Assembly (NCBI RefSeq): GCF_042767895.1
Contig: NC_091576.1
Coordinates: 28,351,980 to 28,374,479 of the forward strand
Length of the DNA: 22,500 nt
DNA from: Penaeus vannamei
Lineage: Eukaryota > Arthropoda > Malacostraca > Decapoda > Penaeidae
Reading direction: 5' to 3'
Each line of letters begins with the position of its first letter. Position 1 is the first letter of the stretch. Position numbers and translations under genes: made by a program. Below are positions 10,903 to 22,358 of this stretch, one piece after another. The notes under the pieces were generated by a model. That model had not been told where the DNA came from. It saw only the letters and a program-made list of their open reading frames with translations, and searched no databases.

Positions 10903-13900
10903 CTGAAATAGTAAAATAAAAAGTAACAATACATCGACAAGTGTAACAGGACAAGAACATAAGGAAACAGAACAATGGCATGTTGTTATAAATAATTACT
11001 AAGTTCCAAGGGAAAGCCATGACAACCACATTTTACTTACCTTTCTTAAACCTTGTATCCTTGTCATTAGTCTCGTACCAATATCTGTCGCCTACTTTCA
11101 GCCTAAGGAACTGGTCCAGCAGAATACAAGCGAAAGTGGGACCTACTACTCCTCCTTCTACCGGGTGCTCAGCCAAACCACCGACGAACAGGTCAATGTC
11201 ATCCACATGACTAAAAATTAAAGATCTCAGTGTGATAATCATCCGAACTCTCCATTGTGTTCTACTTCACATGGAAAATATGTTCACGAACAATGTTAAT
11301 AAACAAGTACAATGTTAATAAACATAATGCAAGGGGGTGGGAAGAATCACATAGAAGAAATGGCGTACCTATATACATCCTCTAGAATTTCAATCACATC
11401 CTCATCCATGATTCCCGAGAGATCAGGAAAGTCATGAATGGAAGACAAGTCGCATGAGGCTCTGAGTGCCGTGTACGAGGCAATGCCATGGTCACGGCCA
11501 CGCTGTATGTTGAGGGACATCAGATCGAGTCCAAACATGTTCATCCCTTTGAAAAGTTTGCCGGCCACCTGTTCGTAAATTATCAAAGTTTAGATTTTTT
11601 TAATACTGGAATGATACTGGAAGATTGACGTGCAGACATAATATATTGGGAATCATTGCATTTGTTAAATCCATAGACAAAAATGTGACAAGACCTAATG
11701 AAATCTCAGTCATTCGTCACTCCACTCAATCTTTATAAGATACCTGATATCACCACACACATCACTTGACACTGACTCACTTGCGGTGTAAAGAATGGGT
11801 CAACGTCTCCCGCGCTCTGTCGAACCTCCCCTCGCGTCAGCTGTGGAACGGCGCCTTTCATGTACACGACGAAAGGATTCATAAACACCGAAGACGTCTC
11901 AGTTGAGGAAATGTCGCCGAAGTCATCCACTCTCTCCATATGACCCTAAAACGAGACGAGAGGAATGTTGGACGAAATCAACCAAAGAGCTATGATCTGA
12001 TATAAGGTCCTTGGTGCATATTTCCTAAGTATATCCCATTTACGGATATGTAACATGAGATCTAGTTCCATTCTATTTTTTGTAACCTATATCCTGTACT
12101 TCCTGGATATTTTACTGCTTACAAAGATAGTTCACTTCAAATAATTCATCTTGATTTAATGAATCCGACAAATGCAACTCATTTAAGAAAATGCACGAAA
12201 CGTATATCAATTCACATAATGGGAAAAAAAATGCCTGAGAAGATAAGAGAATCAACATGAAGGTTCAACTCACAGCAATCTGACTGTGTCCAAAACGGAA
12301 GGCAGCAGTTGCAAATTCAGCACTGATGGCAGCGCTCTTATCAGGTATGTAAAAGTTCTTTCGTTTCTTGTTCTTCAAGGGTTTCAGCTTAGAGTCTTTT
12401 ATGATGTTCTCACCTGGTAGACAATTCATGCATGCACTTCTGTTATCATATGTCCTTATCTGTGTGTATATGAATTTATACCTACAATTTCATATACTTA
12501 TTTGTCAAATAACCTGAGAAGGAATTAAGTTGCATATGCTTTGCCTGACATGGGACATACCGAAGATGGGCGGCAAGTACTCGTTGTAGGTAACATGTTG
12601 GAGCTGAGCGCCCACGATTCGGCGGGCCTCCTGGAACAGCTCTTCATCATTCCAGGAAGGATTGATGTTCTTCAGCCGAGACGCTAGATGGTTGTGGTGA
12701 CGAGCCCATACGGTGTGGAACAGAACGAGGAGAACTTGCTCATTCACTCTTCTGTCCCCTGTTGTGTCATTATTAACATTATTGTTAGTGTGCAACACTT
12801 GCGCTAAAACCCGCTTGGTACACTGACACCACGTCAACAAATGTGGGAAAGTTAAAGCTATATACATTTACAAAACTAAACTGAGGCAGAGAACACAAGG
12901 GCCAACCTACCGGCCCGGAAGCAAAACTGGTTCATGCTGGCTTGTTCTGCCTTGTTGCACTCGTTTGTTAAGTCCGTGTTTGCAGGGAGAAGCTCCTCGC
13001 CTTCATTCGTCATCTGTGGGAAAAACTCATTTTCATAGCAGTTGCTTTTGATATATTTGTCAAATTACAATCATTTTGCTCTTTTTGCTTTGATTTATGA
13101 CCCGTTTATTAACTACGATGTTCAGTGCTATTGTTAATATTATTAGCTTAACAAATAATGAGTCTAGTAATAATTCTTAACTTCCTTTAAGATGACGTTT
13201 TAACCCTTCGTTGAATACCATGCTATTCATGCAGACCCTCTATATTCATTACATTTTTAAACAAAACTCTGTCTAATATCATAGCAACATATTTGAAGTA
13301 TGGTGTATGATATTTCATAGGACTGACATGAAATTAAATTAAACCCATGTTCTAAATATTCTTGCTTCTGAATCTAGAACTTTTGATACCCTTCGCTGAT
13401 CCTTTTTACAGCCTATTTCAATGTCAGGTCTACAACGTCTCTTTCAGTTTCTTGTTTCCTATTTCAAACGCCTCTCACCATTAGTAGTTTAAAGCCTCAG
13501 TGCTTTCAAATTTCCTATTCCGGATCTTTACTTACACCTGGGGCATTGTAAGTTGGTGCTGCAAGTTTTATGAAATTTTTACAACCCAGAACATTTTCCT
13601 ACTCCAAACTTCTTGCTTTATTCCTTCCTTAGTACTATATTTTGGCGCCCTCGTATTCTACTCTATAAAGTATTGTTTTCCATATGCTTCGCCCCTGCCA
13701 CCACTCTGATGTAGTAATCTTCCTAAACATGATGTAGCACTAGCAAATCAGAAAGTCATGGTGGTGATGGTGGTAATAATTACTCTGACTCTAAAAACCA
13801 CTGTATTAACCTGAGCAATAAGCAGACCGTCGTCCATCGTTCTCAGTGAATTCATCATCTCGTCATCGATGCCGTAGACCTGAGAGCCGTCGATATATGC

Positions 13901-15875
13901 CGTCTTCTCATTCATTTGTTCTCGTGGACCTGAACAAATGAAGTAATTTTATGGAGTTTAGTTGAAGTTGAAGTTTGAATGCTTAAAACTGAAACGATAA
14001 ATAACTGAAAAAGGAACAAGTATCAAAAGTCAATTATCAAACCAGTAAGATATTTCTCTATAACTGAAAAAGGAACAAGTATCAAAAGTCAATTATCAAA
14101 CCAGTAAGATATTTCTCTATCTTATATATTTTTTCTATAATGCTTGTAGTTCGATCCGACTTGAAGAAAATGGACTCACCAAACAGGCACCGTGGCGCGG
14201 GAGCCGAGCGGATGAACTCCATGCACGTCTGGTTGAACCTGGAGTAGAAAGGGTCGTCTGCAGGGATGGAAATGGCGGCGCACTCAGGGTGGAGTAAAGT
14301 GGGGTCTCCCAGGGCGTCAGGGCAGCATGGAATGGCATCTCCATACATACCTGGGATGTGAATAAAGAAAATAGAGTCCTGCATCGACGACATGTATTAC
14401 ATCTTGAGTTTTCTGTAGGTCATTAGTCTCTGAATCTGTTTGCCCTTAATGACTGGGAAATATTATCAACAAATATGTATTACCATTATTATTCCTGAGA
14501 CAGATTTTTATGTTATTTGAATCTTTTTGGAAAACTCAAAAATGAGTCTGGTGGCTGAGTTTGATTTATGTTAACATCCTATATTGGTATCAAGCGGACC
14601 TTTATTCAAAGGCGTGAAGGTCAGGTCATGGTCTAGGAACTGCCCGTAGGTCATGTGAAGGACAGAGAGGAGAAAAGATTCCCCGTTTGGCCGGATGCTG
14701 TTAACCGCTGCGCTGACTCGGCGGGCGCTGGGAAGTGGCTGCCCGTCCTGGGAACGGCGGAGGCTCGACACTCCTGCAGTGTGGAAGATACTACAGTGTA
14801 TGAAATATTCATATCGTACTATGATACGGTTTCATGAATAAAACTGTGCTTATAAACATGATACGCCACATTTATACAAAAAATCATGAGCATGCCATTA
14901 GGGAAAGGCAGAAGACAAGCACTTATGGAAGTGAGATCGTAGCAGCAATACCAGGAATTGGAGATACCCACCGTTGCCATAGTCAGGCGGAGCAACGCGG
15001 CGGAAGGGCCTGAAAGTGGCTCCCCACAGTGGGTTGGCCAAGTTATTACAGGTGCCGTTGGAGGACCTGTACTTGCTGAAGGCCTCGCAAGAGGACGAAA
15101 CTTGGTCCTGATCGCAGAACTCTTCTTGGGCCAGTTGGTCCGAGACGAGGATGTCGAAAGTTATGTCGGTCTTATTAAGCTGCAAACTAAATAAGGAGAT
15201 TTATTATTAGTTGTGCCCAAAGAGATAAATGATCTGTGTTTTTTTGTGTAAAATGCAGTCTATAGCACAACCCTGGGAAACACGATTGCTGTCCAAGTTG
15301 TAATGCATAAAAACTTGTAATAACGATTGACGATTACCTGTATTAATCAATAATGGTTCCATATAAGTTCCTTTAGTTACAAAACCTAGTTGGAAAAAGT
15401 TTGACGACTAAGATGCTGCAATAGTTAATAAAGAATGGTTGCATTACCGATCCATGATGAATTCAGTAGCGCAGTCTATCATGAAGCCTGTTCTTGCTGC
15501 TGTGATGGACTGCGGACTGAAACTCTTGAAGAGGGTCTGATGTATGAAAGTAGGCGAGTCATGAGAGACACTCATGTTCTTGGCAGCCATGTCCCTTTCT
15601 ATTCTATCCTTCTCCCGAAGTTGAGTTAGTCCGTGTTCGATGCTTGATCGAGAAACACTGTTTTAACAATAAAAGGAATTTAAGTACTTTCACTCATGTA
15701 TACAACCAATTATTATAGGAATGATCTTTAGTTTGAAATCTTATCAGAATCAAAAATTACCAGATTATGAGAAGACCGTTAAAATGCGTGAAACCAAGTT
15801 ATCGAAAAATACAATAGACTCGCACATAATTTTCACACCACAAGAAAACTTACTTCAAACAAAACAAACGCGAGA

Positions 15876-15906
<31 letters not shown>

Positions 15907-16003
15907 ACGGACGAATAGGGGTATCATTCCGGATGAACATTCATTAATGATTTTTTTTGTTTATCATTATTATTATTATTATTATTAATATATAATATGC
16001 ATA

Positions 16004-16060
<57 letters not shown>

Positions 16061-16923
16061 AAAATATATATTTTACGGAAGCTGCACCCTACTCCGCGAA
16101 AGTTCCTAGATAACAAACGCAATTTTCCTCACTTGTCATCCTTCGAAATGTTAAGAACAGGCGGAGTTTCAATCGACTTCCAAGTTGTTCCTCCAAGTAC
16201 TTGCTGTGTTCCGGGATGCTCCTCTGGCGTCACCTGGTTGGATTTCTTCCCTCGTTTCACGTACGAAATGTTGTCTGAGAATAGCATTCGTGTGAACGTC
16301 AGCGTTGGTGATGACATTGGTGATGCTGATGGGAATGATAATGGTGATGCTTCTAATGATGATAATGAAGACGACCAATAATAATCGTAGTGATAATTCT
16401 AATGCTGATTATAATGCTAATGATAATTAAAATGCCACTTATAATGTTGGTTGTGATAATTCTATGGATAATAGAAATGTCAATTATAATGATGATAGTT
16501 CTTTCAATTATGGTGGTGTTAATCTTATAGAGATGACAGAAGTAATGAGAGGTGAGAAGACAAAATAAGTGAAATAATCTTTTCTTGGCATAATCCTCAA
16601 CATTCTAAAGTCAAAGACCTTGTTCTTAAAATCAAAATGTAAGGACTTTTCATCTCTCTCTCTCTCTCTCTCTCTCATACACACACACACATACAAACTC
16701 TGCTTTGATGAATCGCTGCCGATCCTGCCCTCCCTCTTTTATTCACTCTCTCGATCTCTTTCCCAATTTTAATATGCTAATAACTTAATATGTAATAAAG
16801 AGGTAAACAAGACTGGCAACATGAGAAAAAAAACTCACCTTCAATGATTCGTAACGTAGTTGTCTCAGATGCTAGTGCAATAACTAGCAACATTGCAAGG
16901 AACACGCAAACCACCTTCATCAT
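10736..16923 (-). CDS. Secreted animal heme peroxidase, copy B (complete, 14 exons, 752 aa)
   Basis: Peroxinectin / chorion-peroxidase-like heme enzyme, predicted to be secreted and to use H2O2 to oxidise substrates in hemolymph, cuticle or egg coat (role inferred from family). Exons in gene order: 16839-16923, 16133-16274, 15448-15657, 14972-15186, 14600-14773, 14180-14350, 13811-13929, 12911-13013, 12561-12758, 12274-12413, 11781-11945, 11369-11568, 11041-11210, 10736-10902. They sum to 2259 nt in one open frame and every junction is GT-AG. Residues 1-18 are a signal peptide. The peroxidase domain runs from about 170 to 740. Visible sites, by alignment with myeloperoxidase: D265 (heme ester), H266 (distal His), D267 (calcium), calcium loop T342-S348, R410, E413, proximal H515, N594 in NIQRGRDHG. 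Q414 stands where myeloperoxidase has its heme-linked Met. No Ig or LRR domains and no RGD or KGD were seen, so it is neither peroxidasin nor a textbook peroxinectin. The family call is firm; the subfamily is open. Confidence 0.92.
11369..11568 (-). CDS. Copy B exon 12: conserved NIQRGRDHG exon
   Basis: Encodes residues 575-640 plus two bases. It contains LDLMSLNIQRGRDHGIASY, the most conserved C-terminal signature of animal heme peroxidases. N594 corresponds to the Asn that hydrogen-bonds the proximal His in myeloperoxidase. It enters in phase 0 after an ACAG acceptor and leaves in phase 2 at a GTACGC donor. The copy A equivalent is outside the window. Confidence 0.87.
12274..12413 (-). CDS. 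Copy B exon 10: proximal heme ligand exon
   Basis: Encodes residues 473-519, a lysine-rich stretch followed by ATAAFRFGHSQIA. H515 in the FGHS motif is the proximal heme iron ligand. The exon starts with GTGAGA directly after the acceptor AG, a donor-like sequence at an exon start. Its first three full codons read E-N-I, where copy A (1-138) reads K-K-L, and this patch holds most of the non-synonymous difference seen between the two genes. The exon ends in phase 0 at a GTGAGT donor. Confidence 0.86.
12561..12758 (-). CDS. Copy B exon 9: catalytic Arg/Glu exon
   Basis: Encodes GDRRVNEQ followed by an HTVWARHHNHLA helix and the IVGAQLQHVTYNEYLPPIFG segment, all hallmarks of the animal heme peroxidase core. 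By alignment R410 is the distal Arg (myeloperoxidase Arg239) and E413 the second heme-ester residue (Glu242). Q414 replaces Met243, so the sulfonium heme link special to myeloperoxidase should be absent. The exon enters and leaves in phase 1. The matching exon in copy A is 286-483, with two synonymous differences near its 3' end. Confidence 0.87.
14001..14118. repeat. Intronic 59-bp tandem repeat, two units (copy B)
   Basis: Same unit as at 1724-1900 and in the same intron, but with two units (14001-14059 and 14060-14118). The unit count separates the two gene copies. Confidence 0.95.
14600..14773 (-). CDS. Copy B exon 5: distal heme-site exon (DHD motif)
   Basis: Encodes residues 218-275 plus one base. 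It starts at the GVSSLRRSQDG segment typical of animal peroxidases and ends just after GQFLDHDLTFTP. D265-H266-D267 corresponds to myeloperoxidase Asp94-His95-Asp96: heme ester bond, distal catalytic His and calcium ligand. The donor GTCCGC is weak but is shared by both copies, and it is the only site that keeps frame into exon 6 (AAA G|GT ATG). The matching exon in copy A is 2379-2552, with one synonymous difference at L264. Confidence 0.85.
15880..16054. repeat. Poly-T, ATT and AT microsatellites in intron 2 of copy B
   Basis: T27 at 15880-15906, an ATT run, and an (AT)n tract at about 16010-16054. Same place as in copy A (3663-3844). Confidence 0.93.
16653..16691. repeat. (TC)12-(AC)6 microsatellite in intron 1 of copy B
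   Basis: 24 bp of TC (16653-16676) and a short AC run. Same locus as 4443-4539 in copy A, which carries 35 and about 12 units. Confidence 0.95.
16839..16923 (-). CDS. Copy B exon 1: start codon and signal peptide
   Basis: Two adjacent ATG codons open the frame (16921-16923 and 16918-16920). The first 18 residues, MMKVVCVFLAMLLVIALA, form a hydrophobic signal peptide with a likely cut before SE. The exon ends in phase 1 at a GTGAGT donor. The first ATG has T at -3, where copy A has G; the second ATG has A at -3 in both copies, so in copy B translation may often start at the second Met. The matching exon in copy A is 4688-4772, with the same coding sequence. Confidence 0.85.
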
Positions 16924-17085
16924 GGATCTGCAACGAATGCTAGTGATGAAAATTTGTTAATGTTAACCCCAACTTATAAGATGATCCAATGTATTTTAAT
17001 GTTCAACGAAGGCTTTGAATAGCACAAGAAAATATGAACACATAATAGGCCTATATAAAAGATAGTTTTACCTATTGACTACCAT
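16924..17085 (-). promoter_or_regulatory. Proximal promoter / 5' UTR of copy B
   Basis: Counterpart of 4773-4934 in copy A and nearly identical to it. It carries the same TTATAAG and TTTATATAGG elements. Unlike copy A, it is followed upstream by about 215 bp of AT-rich DNA (17086-17300) that copy A lacks. Confidence 0.3.
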
Positions 17086-17300
17086 GATTTAGTAATAAAA
17101 GGTGTATACGTATTAAATATTTACTTTATATATATTTATATATATATTACTAAATACGCACACATCATTTATATTCTATCCCGAATATTATATTACTTTA
17201 TGATGAAAAAGTACAGGCATACATTTCGTGATAAAATTCCTATCGACCGGACGGTATCTCAAAACTTTAAACAAATTTATTCTTACGCTTTATTTGCTGC
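17086..17300. other. 215-bp upstream segment present only in copy B
   Basis: In copy B this segment separates the proximal promoter from the upstream homology block that resumes at 17301. In copy A it is replaced by 21 bases (4935-4955) that repeat the 13 bases TTGACTACCATAG from 4924-4936 at 4942-4954. Such a templated filler is a sign of end-joining repair after a break, so the segment was probably lost from A rather than inserted into B. It contains an inverted repeat at 17087-17155. Confidence 0.7.
17087..17155. repeat. 11-bp perfect inverted repeat, AT-rich
   Basis: ATTTAGTAATA at 17087-17097 is matched by its reverse complement TATTACTAAAT at 17145-17155, with 47 bp of AT-rich loop. 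It lies at the edge of the copy-B-only segment. It could be a chance AT-rich hairpin or the remains of a small inverted-repeat element. No target-site duplication is evident. Confidence 0.5.
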
Positions 17301-18074
17301 TTGGGTTGCAGTCTATGAAGAATGCATATCGAATAAAGTTATCCATGAACTGGCTGATTTATTCTGCTTTAGCCCTTATTATCCCCTTTTCCTATATCTC
17401 CCATCGTTACTTTTTTCTACTTGACATTTCAACGGCTCTTTTTAAAACACTGAATCTTCTTGGACCAGAATTGCGTCGCACGCTTCGCAGACTGCTAAGT
17501 GGGACGCTGAACAGTGACACCAGAAACGAGAAGCACCCAGAGAGTGCAAACCTCCGCCAAAGCAATTGGCTCACTGATGCAATAAAAAAATCACACTTTA
17601 AAAATTACATGAAAATTACCTCTTTCGCATTTCCCTATCTCGCACCTGAATCTGTATCATGATCCCGATCACAACCAAAATGAAATGACGTCTAACTTGG
17701 GTTAAGACATATCTATGGCTATTCACAAAAGTCTGTTCATAAATATGTCAGTTATTCTACTAACCAACTAACCAACGTTACCAAACTCAAAACCTCCTTG
17801 GCGGAGGTGATTTAATAATGTGGAAAATATTATTACGCTTCTGTCCGATATCAGCAGTATAACCGACAGTAAGATTATTTTCGAAAATTTGTTCACCTTG
17901 ATCAACGGGCTTATGTATGAAAAAATGGAATTTAATTCATATTAACTATGGCTCTTCATTATATCTTTCACTGGCATGCTATTAAAATAGGGATTATAGT
18001 GTCTTATAACACTTTGGATCAGATTGTAAGCAAATGCTTCAAAAAGTTAAGCAAAACTAGAGTATGAAGTACAA

Positions 18075-18211
18075 CTATTGGTCTATGGCAGCGGTGATCC
18101 GCTGAGTGTAGTTCTCACCTTCGCTGAACTTCGGGAAGTCCAGATACAACTGTAACAGATACAACTGACGCTCTTTATTTATAGCGAGATGCAAGGACGT
18201 GGCTCCGCCTT
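18075..18211 (-). CDS. Terminal exon of an ankyrin-repeat protein, unit B
   Basis: Identical in sequence to the stretch at 5730-5866, with the same acceptor and stop. Because unit B is joined to the original right flank, this copy could still be the last exon of a gene whose earlier exons lie to the right. I see no further ankyrin exon up to 22500, so they would be beyond a long intron or lost. The family call rests on about 45 residues only. Confidence 0.42.
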
Positions 18212-20156
18212 CTGTAAGTCTGAGTCAGTGACAGGAGTGATAAGTTTGAGCGTTCCATGGAAAAGATATAATTGATTCATAACAACTGCTTGCATGGAGT
18301 TCTCGCTAATCTCGATATCTCTTCGTCTTTTTTCATTTGTTTTTGACATCTGGGAAGACGTGTATGATATACAGTATTGTGAATGCCTGGCTCACCGTGC
18401 GATGTTCACATGTCACATAGGTTGATTGGAAAGACAACTTGTGTCCAGGGTGCTTTAATCTTGGATATAGTGTACAGAGCATCTGCCGATCTACCATACT
18501 TGATGTAAACAAAGGCCTCTCTACTGAGAGAGAAAATGAGTATAAAGACATTCGGTTATGAACATATACAAAGGTATAGCATGATTACAAATACTATATT
18601 CCAATATGATTAAATTTCCGATATACATACAGACTGTATCTCCGACCATAAGCTGCACGGTATAGTTCGATATTCCATGAAAGTAACATGAATTTATTCA
18701 TATGTTGGTACTATAATTCTTCTTCCTATTTTTTCAAATAGTTTTTGTGATACCTATATTCTTAACATAGTAATATAAAACATGATATAGTGTACAAATG
18801 TCTAGCTATCTATGTAACAAGAGTGACCTTACGAGGTCTGGAGGACATCGCTAACGACTCCTGTCTCTGTAAAGCGTCTAACCCTAAGCCCTAACCTTAC
18901 ATCCCACACACACTTCAACACATGCACATAAACACACAGACAGGTGTGAGCGATAATGAGAGGGGGATAGAGGTATAGAAGATAGGAAAGAGAGATACAG
19001 AGACTGAACTTGATTTAGAGATGTGTAAAAATTTAGATAGAGAAATAGATGTACATATATATATCGAATGTTTAACGTAGGTTAAGCATGAACTAAGGGC
19101 TCACATGTTAATGTAGCGCATTTTTGGACCCCTTTGAAAGGGTCCCAGGGGCCGCAAGGAGCAGAGGGACCCTGGCAGACATCCATGTTTTGAGGTCAGA
19201 TATTGGTAGCTCGTTCGTTTAATCAAACGTAATAGTTGAATTAGGGCCGTAGTTACTTCTTTTTTTTTAACTGTTGTAATGCACTGCTCTATGTTTGCTT
19301 TCTACCAAATATCCAGTTACTTTCTGCAACTGTGGCATGTTTGGTAGAGTAAGGCAAGACGAGCAGTGAGCCGTCTAACACGCTCGTTTAGTGCATAATA
19401 ACTGTGATTTCATTAGGTCCCATGGCAGACTGGGAGACGGTCAGTCAAGTTCTTGATTTTCATCTTGGATGAAATTTAGAGTTGGAAGACGTTCTCATCA
19501 GTGTTATTGTTTGATGCACCTCCACCAAGTTGAAGGTCTCACTCAACTGCAAGTGACTTTTGATCGGAAGAGCTCCAATTGCCCATTATTAAACCGCTTT
19601 CATTCTCCTGGAAACAATAGTGTGGGCATAGTTATTTCTTGAAAAAGGGCTTCTATAACCGCTCTCATCATTTTATCAGCTACTTTTCCACAGTTATAGC
19701 AACTATGCTTTATATGTCTTGCTGGGTACATTCGTATGAGCTAACTGGTAATTTGCTAAAATTGATTGCCTGTTTATTAACATTGTCCTCGAGAATGCTT
19801 TCCCAAGGTACCTCAATGAATCACTCATACCTTGCCAGTCTTTGTCTTATTGACAGATTGTGTATCATCTTTATCACATGCAGTGCTTAGACTGAAACAA
19901 TTTACATCGTATTTAGCCAGATCAGTAGTAAGAGTCATATAGTGGATGTGAGATACAGGTTGCGAAGTGGACACGACTGATATATGAAAAGTAGGAACTT
20001 CAAATTATCTTTAAATCAAGTGTTTGATAAAATTCTCAGTGTTCTCTCTTTTGCAGAAATATGCCTGGAGAATGTCCAGAAAAAAGTTATAATTTTTACA
20101 ACTGATTGTAACATAACCCTTAGGAAAATGCCCAGCCTGTGTGAAATAGGATGGTA

Positions 20157-20700
20157 GATACTGAAGAAAATATAGGAAAATACAAATAAAATTGTTAGGA
20201 AATTGAAATATTCCGTCTTTGAAGACATGAAATGTGGCTTTCATCTGACTTTCTGGAGATACACGTTAACCTGTATACGAATTATGACGTCTACAAAGTA
20301 ACAAGTACATAGAATGATTAATAAGAATATAACAACAGTTGTTAGACCAGCTAAGTGTCGCACTCTATTGCTTCCACTGAAAATGTTCTTACAAGTAACG
20401 AGAAACATTAGTCTGGTGCACGCACCGCGGTGTGCACTATCCTGAGACCTTTCTCCTTATCCATCAAGTAAAGTGAGTAGTGTTCATGCTGATACCATGG
20501 GTGTCCAGAAAAAAGTTGACTAATTAACACAAATGAGAAAAAGTAAATTTTACAGTGAAAAGTGGTATAACACAATTGAAATATATGTAAATAGAGTTTA
20601 CGAAAAGTTAAAAGTGGTTAGATGGTCAAGTGAAGCATAGAGTTAATGCAATTCAAGGCACACAAAAATAGTAAAACAAACCATTGTATGTAATGTTATG
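20157..20700. other. Single-copy DNA right of the duplication, no gene seen
   Basis: AT-rich sequence without match in the rest of the window apart from the 14-base word TGTCCAGAAAAAAG (about 20076 and 20501). It contains a GC-rich imperfect inverted repeat, GGTGCACGCACC / GGTGTGCAC, at about 20416-20438. Confidence 0.5.
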
Positions 20701-20849
20701 ATATGTGGGGGCATGATGAGTAACTTCTAGGCATGGTGGGTTGTGTTGTGCCGCTGGTATGATTGTGAATTTATAATTTTCTGTATCATGATAGTGTTTA
20801 TGGCTGTTTGTGTGGCTGCTTTCATTATGTTTTGAATTTGGAGGGTTGT

Positions 20850-21260
20850 TAGATGATTTGTGTTATGTCGTCTGTGTATATGGCGTTGTTGCTGTAGGTT
20901 GCCGGGTATGGTAAGTTGGAGGTGTAAAAGGTTCTGTTATCCACGAACTTGCTTGAAAGGCGTGTTAGATGTGGAGGCGAAGTTGTGTTATTTTGTATTT
21001 GAGACTGTTATGCCAGACCGTATCAAAGGCCTAGATGCCGTCTTATAATATAATATTAGTCTGGTGCTTGTTTGTGAGACAAAGAGCGATATCGTGAAGC
21101 TATTTGCGTTCCCAGGTCCTCTGTGTAGGTGAAAGCCGTGTTGCGTATGTTATTCTCAAGGTGTGTTTTGAGTGACTAGCCTCTCCAGCAACTTCATGTG
21201 GTGGCTTCCCATGTTGGGTATTAACAGAAGTAAAGCTTGTTTATATATTTTGAGAAAGTA
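20850..21260 (-). pseudogene. Reverse-transcriptase fragment of the retrotransposon
   Basis: Contains the LLERLV segment upstream of RT motif A (about 21180-21230), AFDTVWHNS at 21004-21030 and IYTDDI at 20864-20881, with stops and frame changes between them. The separation of motif A from the YTDD core is far shorter than in a complete RT, which shows an internal deletion. Confidence 0.75.
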
Positions 21261-22007
21261 TCTTGTTACCATGGCAACATTCAAAATGTGCCAGTCGGGT
21301 GAGCATGATAGGTGGGAGATTATTTTTTGGTTATGTTGCTGGCTCCTGGTGTTGCGTTATTGGTTCGTGTATGCGCGTGTCACTTCTTCTGGTGCGATGG
21401 GACATGAGAGTGTTACTTGGTGAAAGTGTGTTGAATGATATTGTTTGTGATGTGAGAATCAAGTGATGCAGTTGTAGTTATTGTGTAACCTCGGCTTCTG
21501 TGTCCGGGTCGAATGTGTTTTCAGCAATGGAAACTTCGAAATTCTTTTCCCAGAACTCCCTTTGGATAGATTCCATCCTCTCTGCTGTGTCCACCCTTTG
21601 TCTGTTAGTGTTGCATATGTATGTGATGATCTGTCTGTTCCATGCTAAGAAGTTAGGATCTTTTATGGGTTGGTTACTCATGTGACTGTATTATATATTT
21701 GGTGTTTTAAGAGAGTTTTAAATGTTTTAGTAATGTGTGCCTTACAGGCAGTCAGTATGTCTATGTACCAATGGTTAAAGTGGTGGTCTGAGGATAGCCC
21801 CTCGTGATCTGGAGTGTGTATGTTCAAGTGCTTGTTTAAACCCTTCTCAGTTTGCATATTTAAGGATCTCTTGAGGTGTTGGAACCATGACTGGGTTGGT
21901 AGAGTGTAAGTATCACAGGGAGATGATCACTGAATGTGAAATCGCCTGTAGTTATGTGGTAGTGAAAACTATGCGTAGCTTAGTGCTGTTGTTACACTTG
22001 AATGTGG

Positions 22008-22358
22008 CTATGTATGGGCCGAGGTGGGTGAATCTGCCATCGGAGATGAAAGAGGCGAAGCCTCCTCCGATGGCATTTGTTTCTGTATATCCAAAAAAAG
22101 TCTGTGGTGTGCAAGGAAGTTTCCTATCATGTATGTTGTTTTTCTTTGTCGCAGGAGCCGAAAAATGTCTGGTTGATCGATGTAGGGTCTGTGTGGGGGG
22201 AGGTAGGTGGTTCCAATAAGGATGAGCCCACAAGGTGTGTCTATTGCCATGAGTTCGGAGGTGAAGGTGTCTAGTATTTTGTGTCTTATTTGTTGTTTGA
22301 CAGCAATAGCTACGCTACCGCTTGCTCCGATTGTTTTGTTCAGAAAAGGCTGAAACAT
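22008..22358 (-). pseudogene. Endonuclease domain fragment of the retrotransposon
   Basis: A 116-codon open stretch corresponding to the middle of an apurinic-type (EEP) endonuclease. After the strands leading to TTYLPPHRPY comes GNFLAHH, where active elements have Asp and Asn at positions two and four. Both are changed here, so the nuclease would be inactive even without the frameshift at 22093-22099. The matching downstream segment continues in another frame (21952-22100). Confidence 0.75.

Noticed and set aside
22077..22274. Plus-strand ORFs over the retrotransposon (also 21172-21466 and 21887-22219)
   Set aside because: They are antisense to endonuclease and RT motifs read on the minus strand and have no domain of their own.
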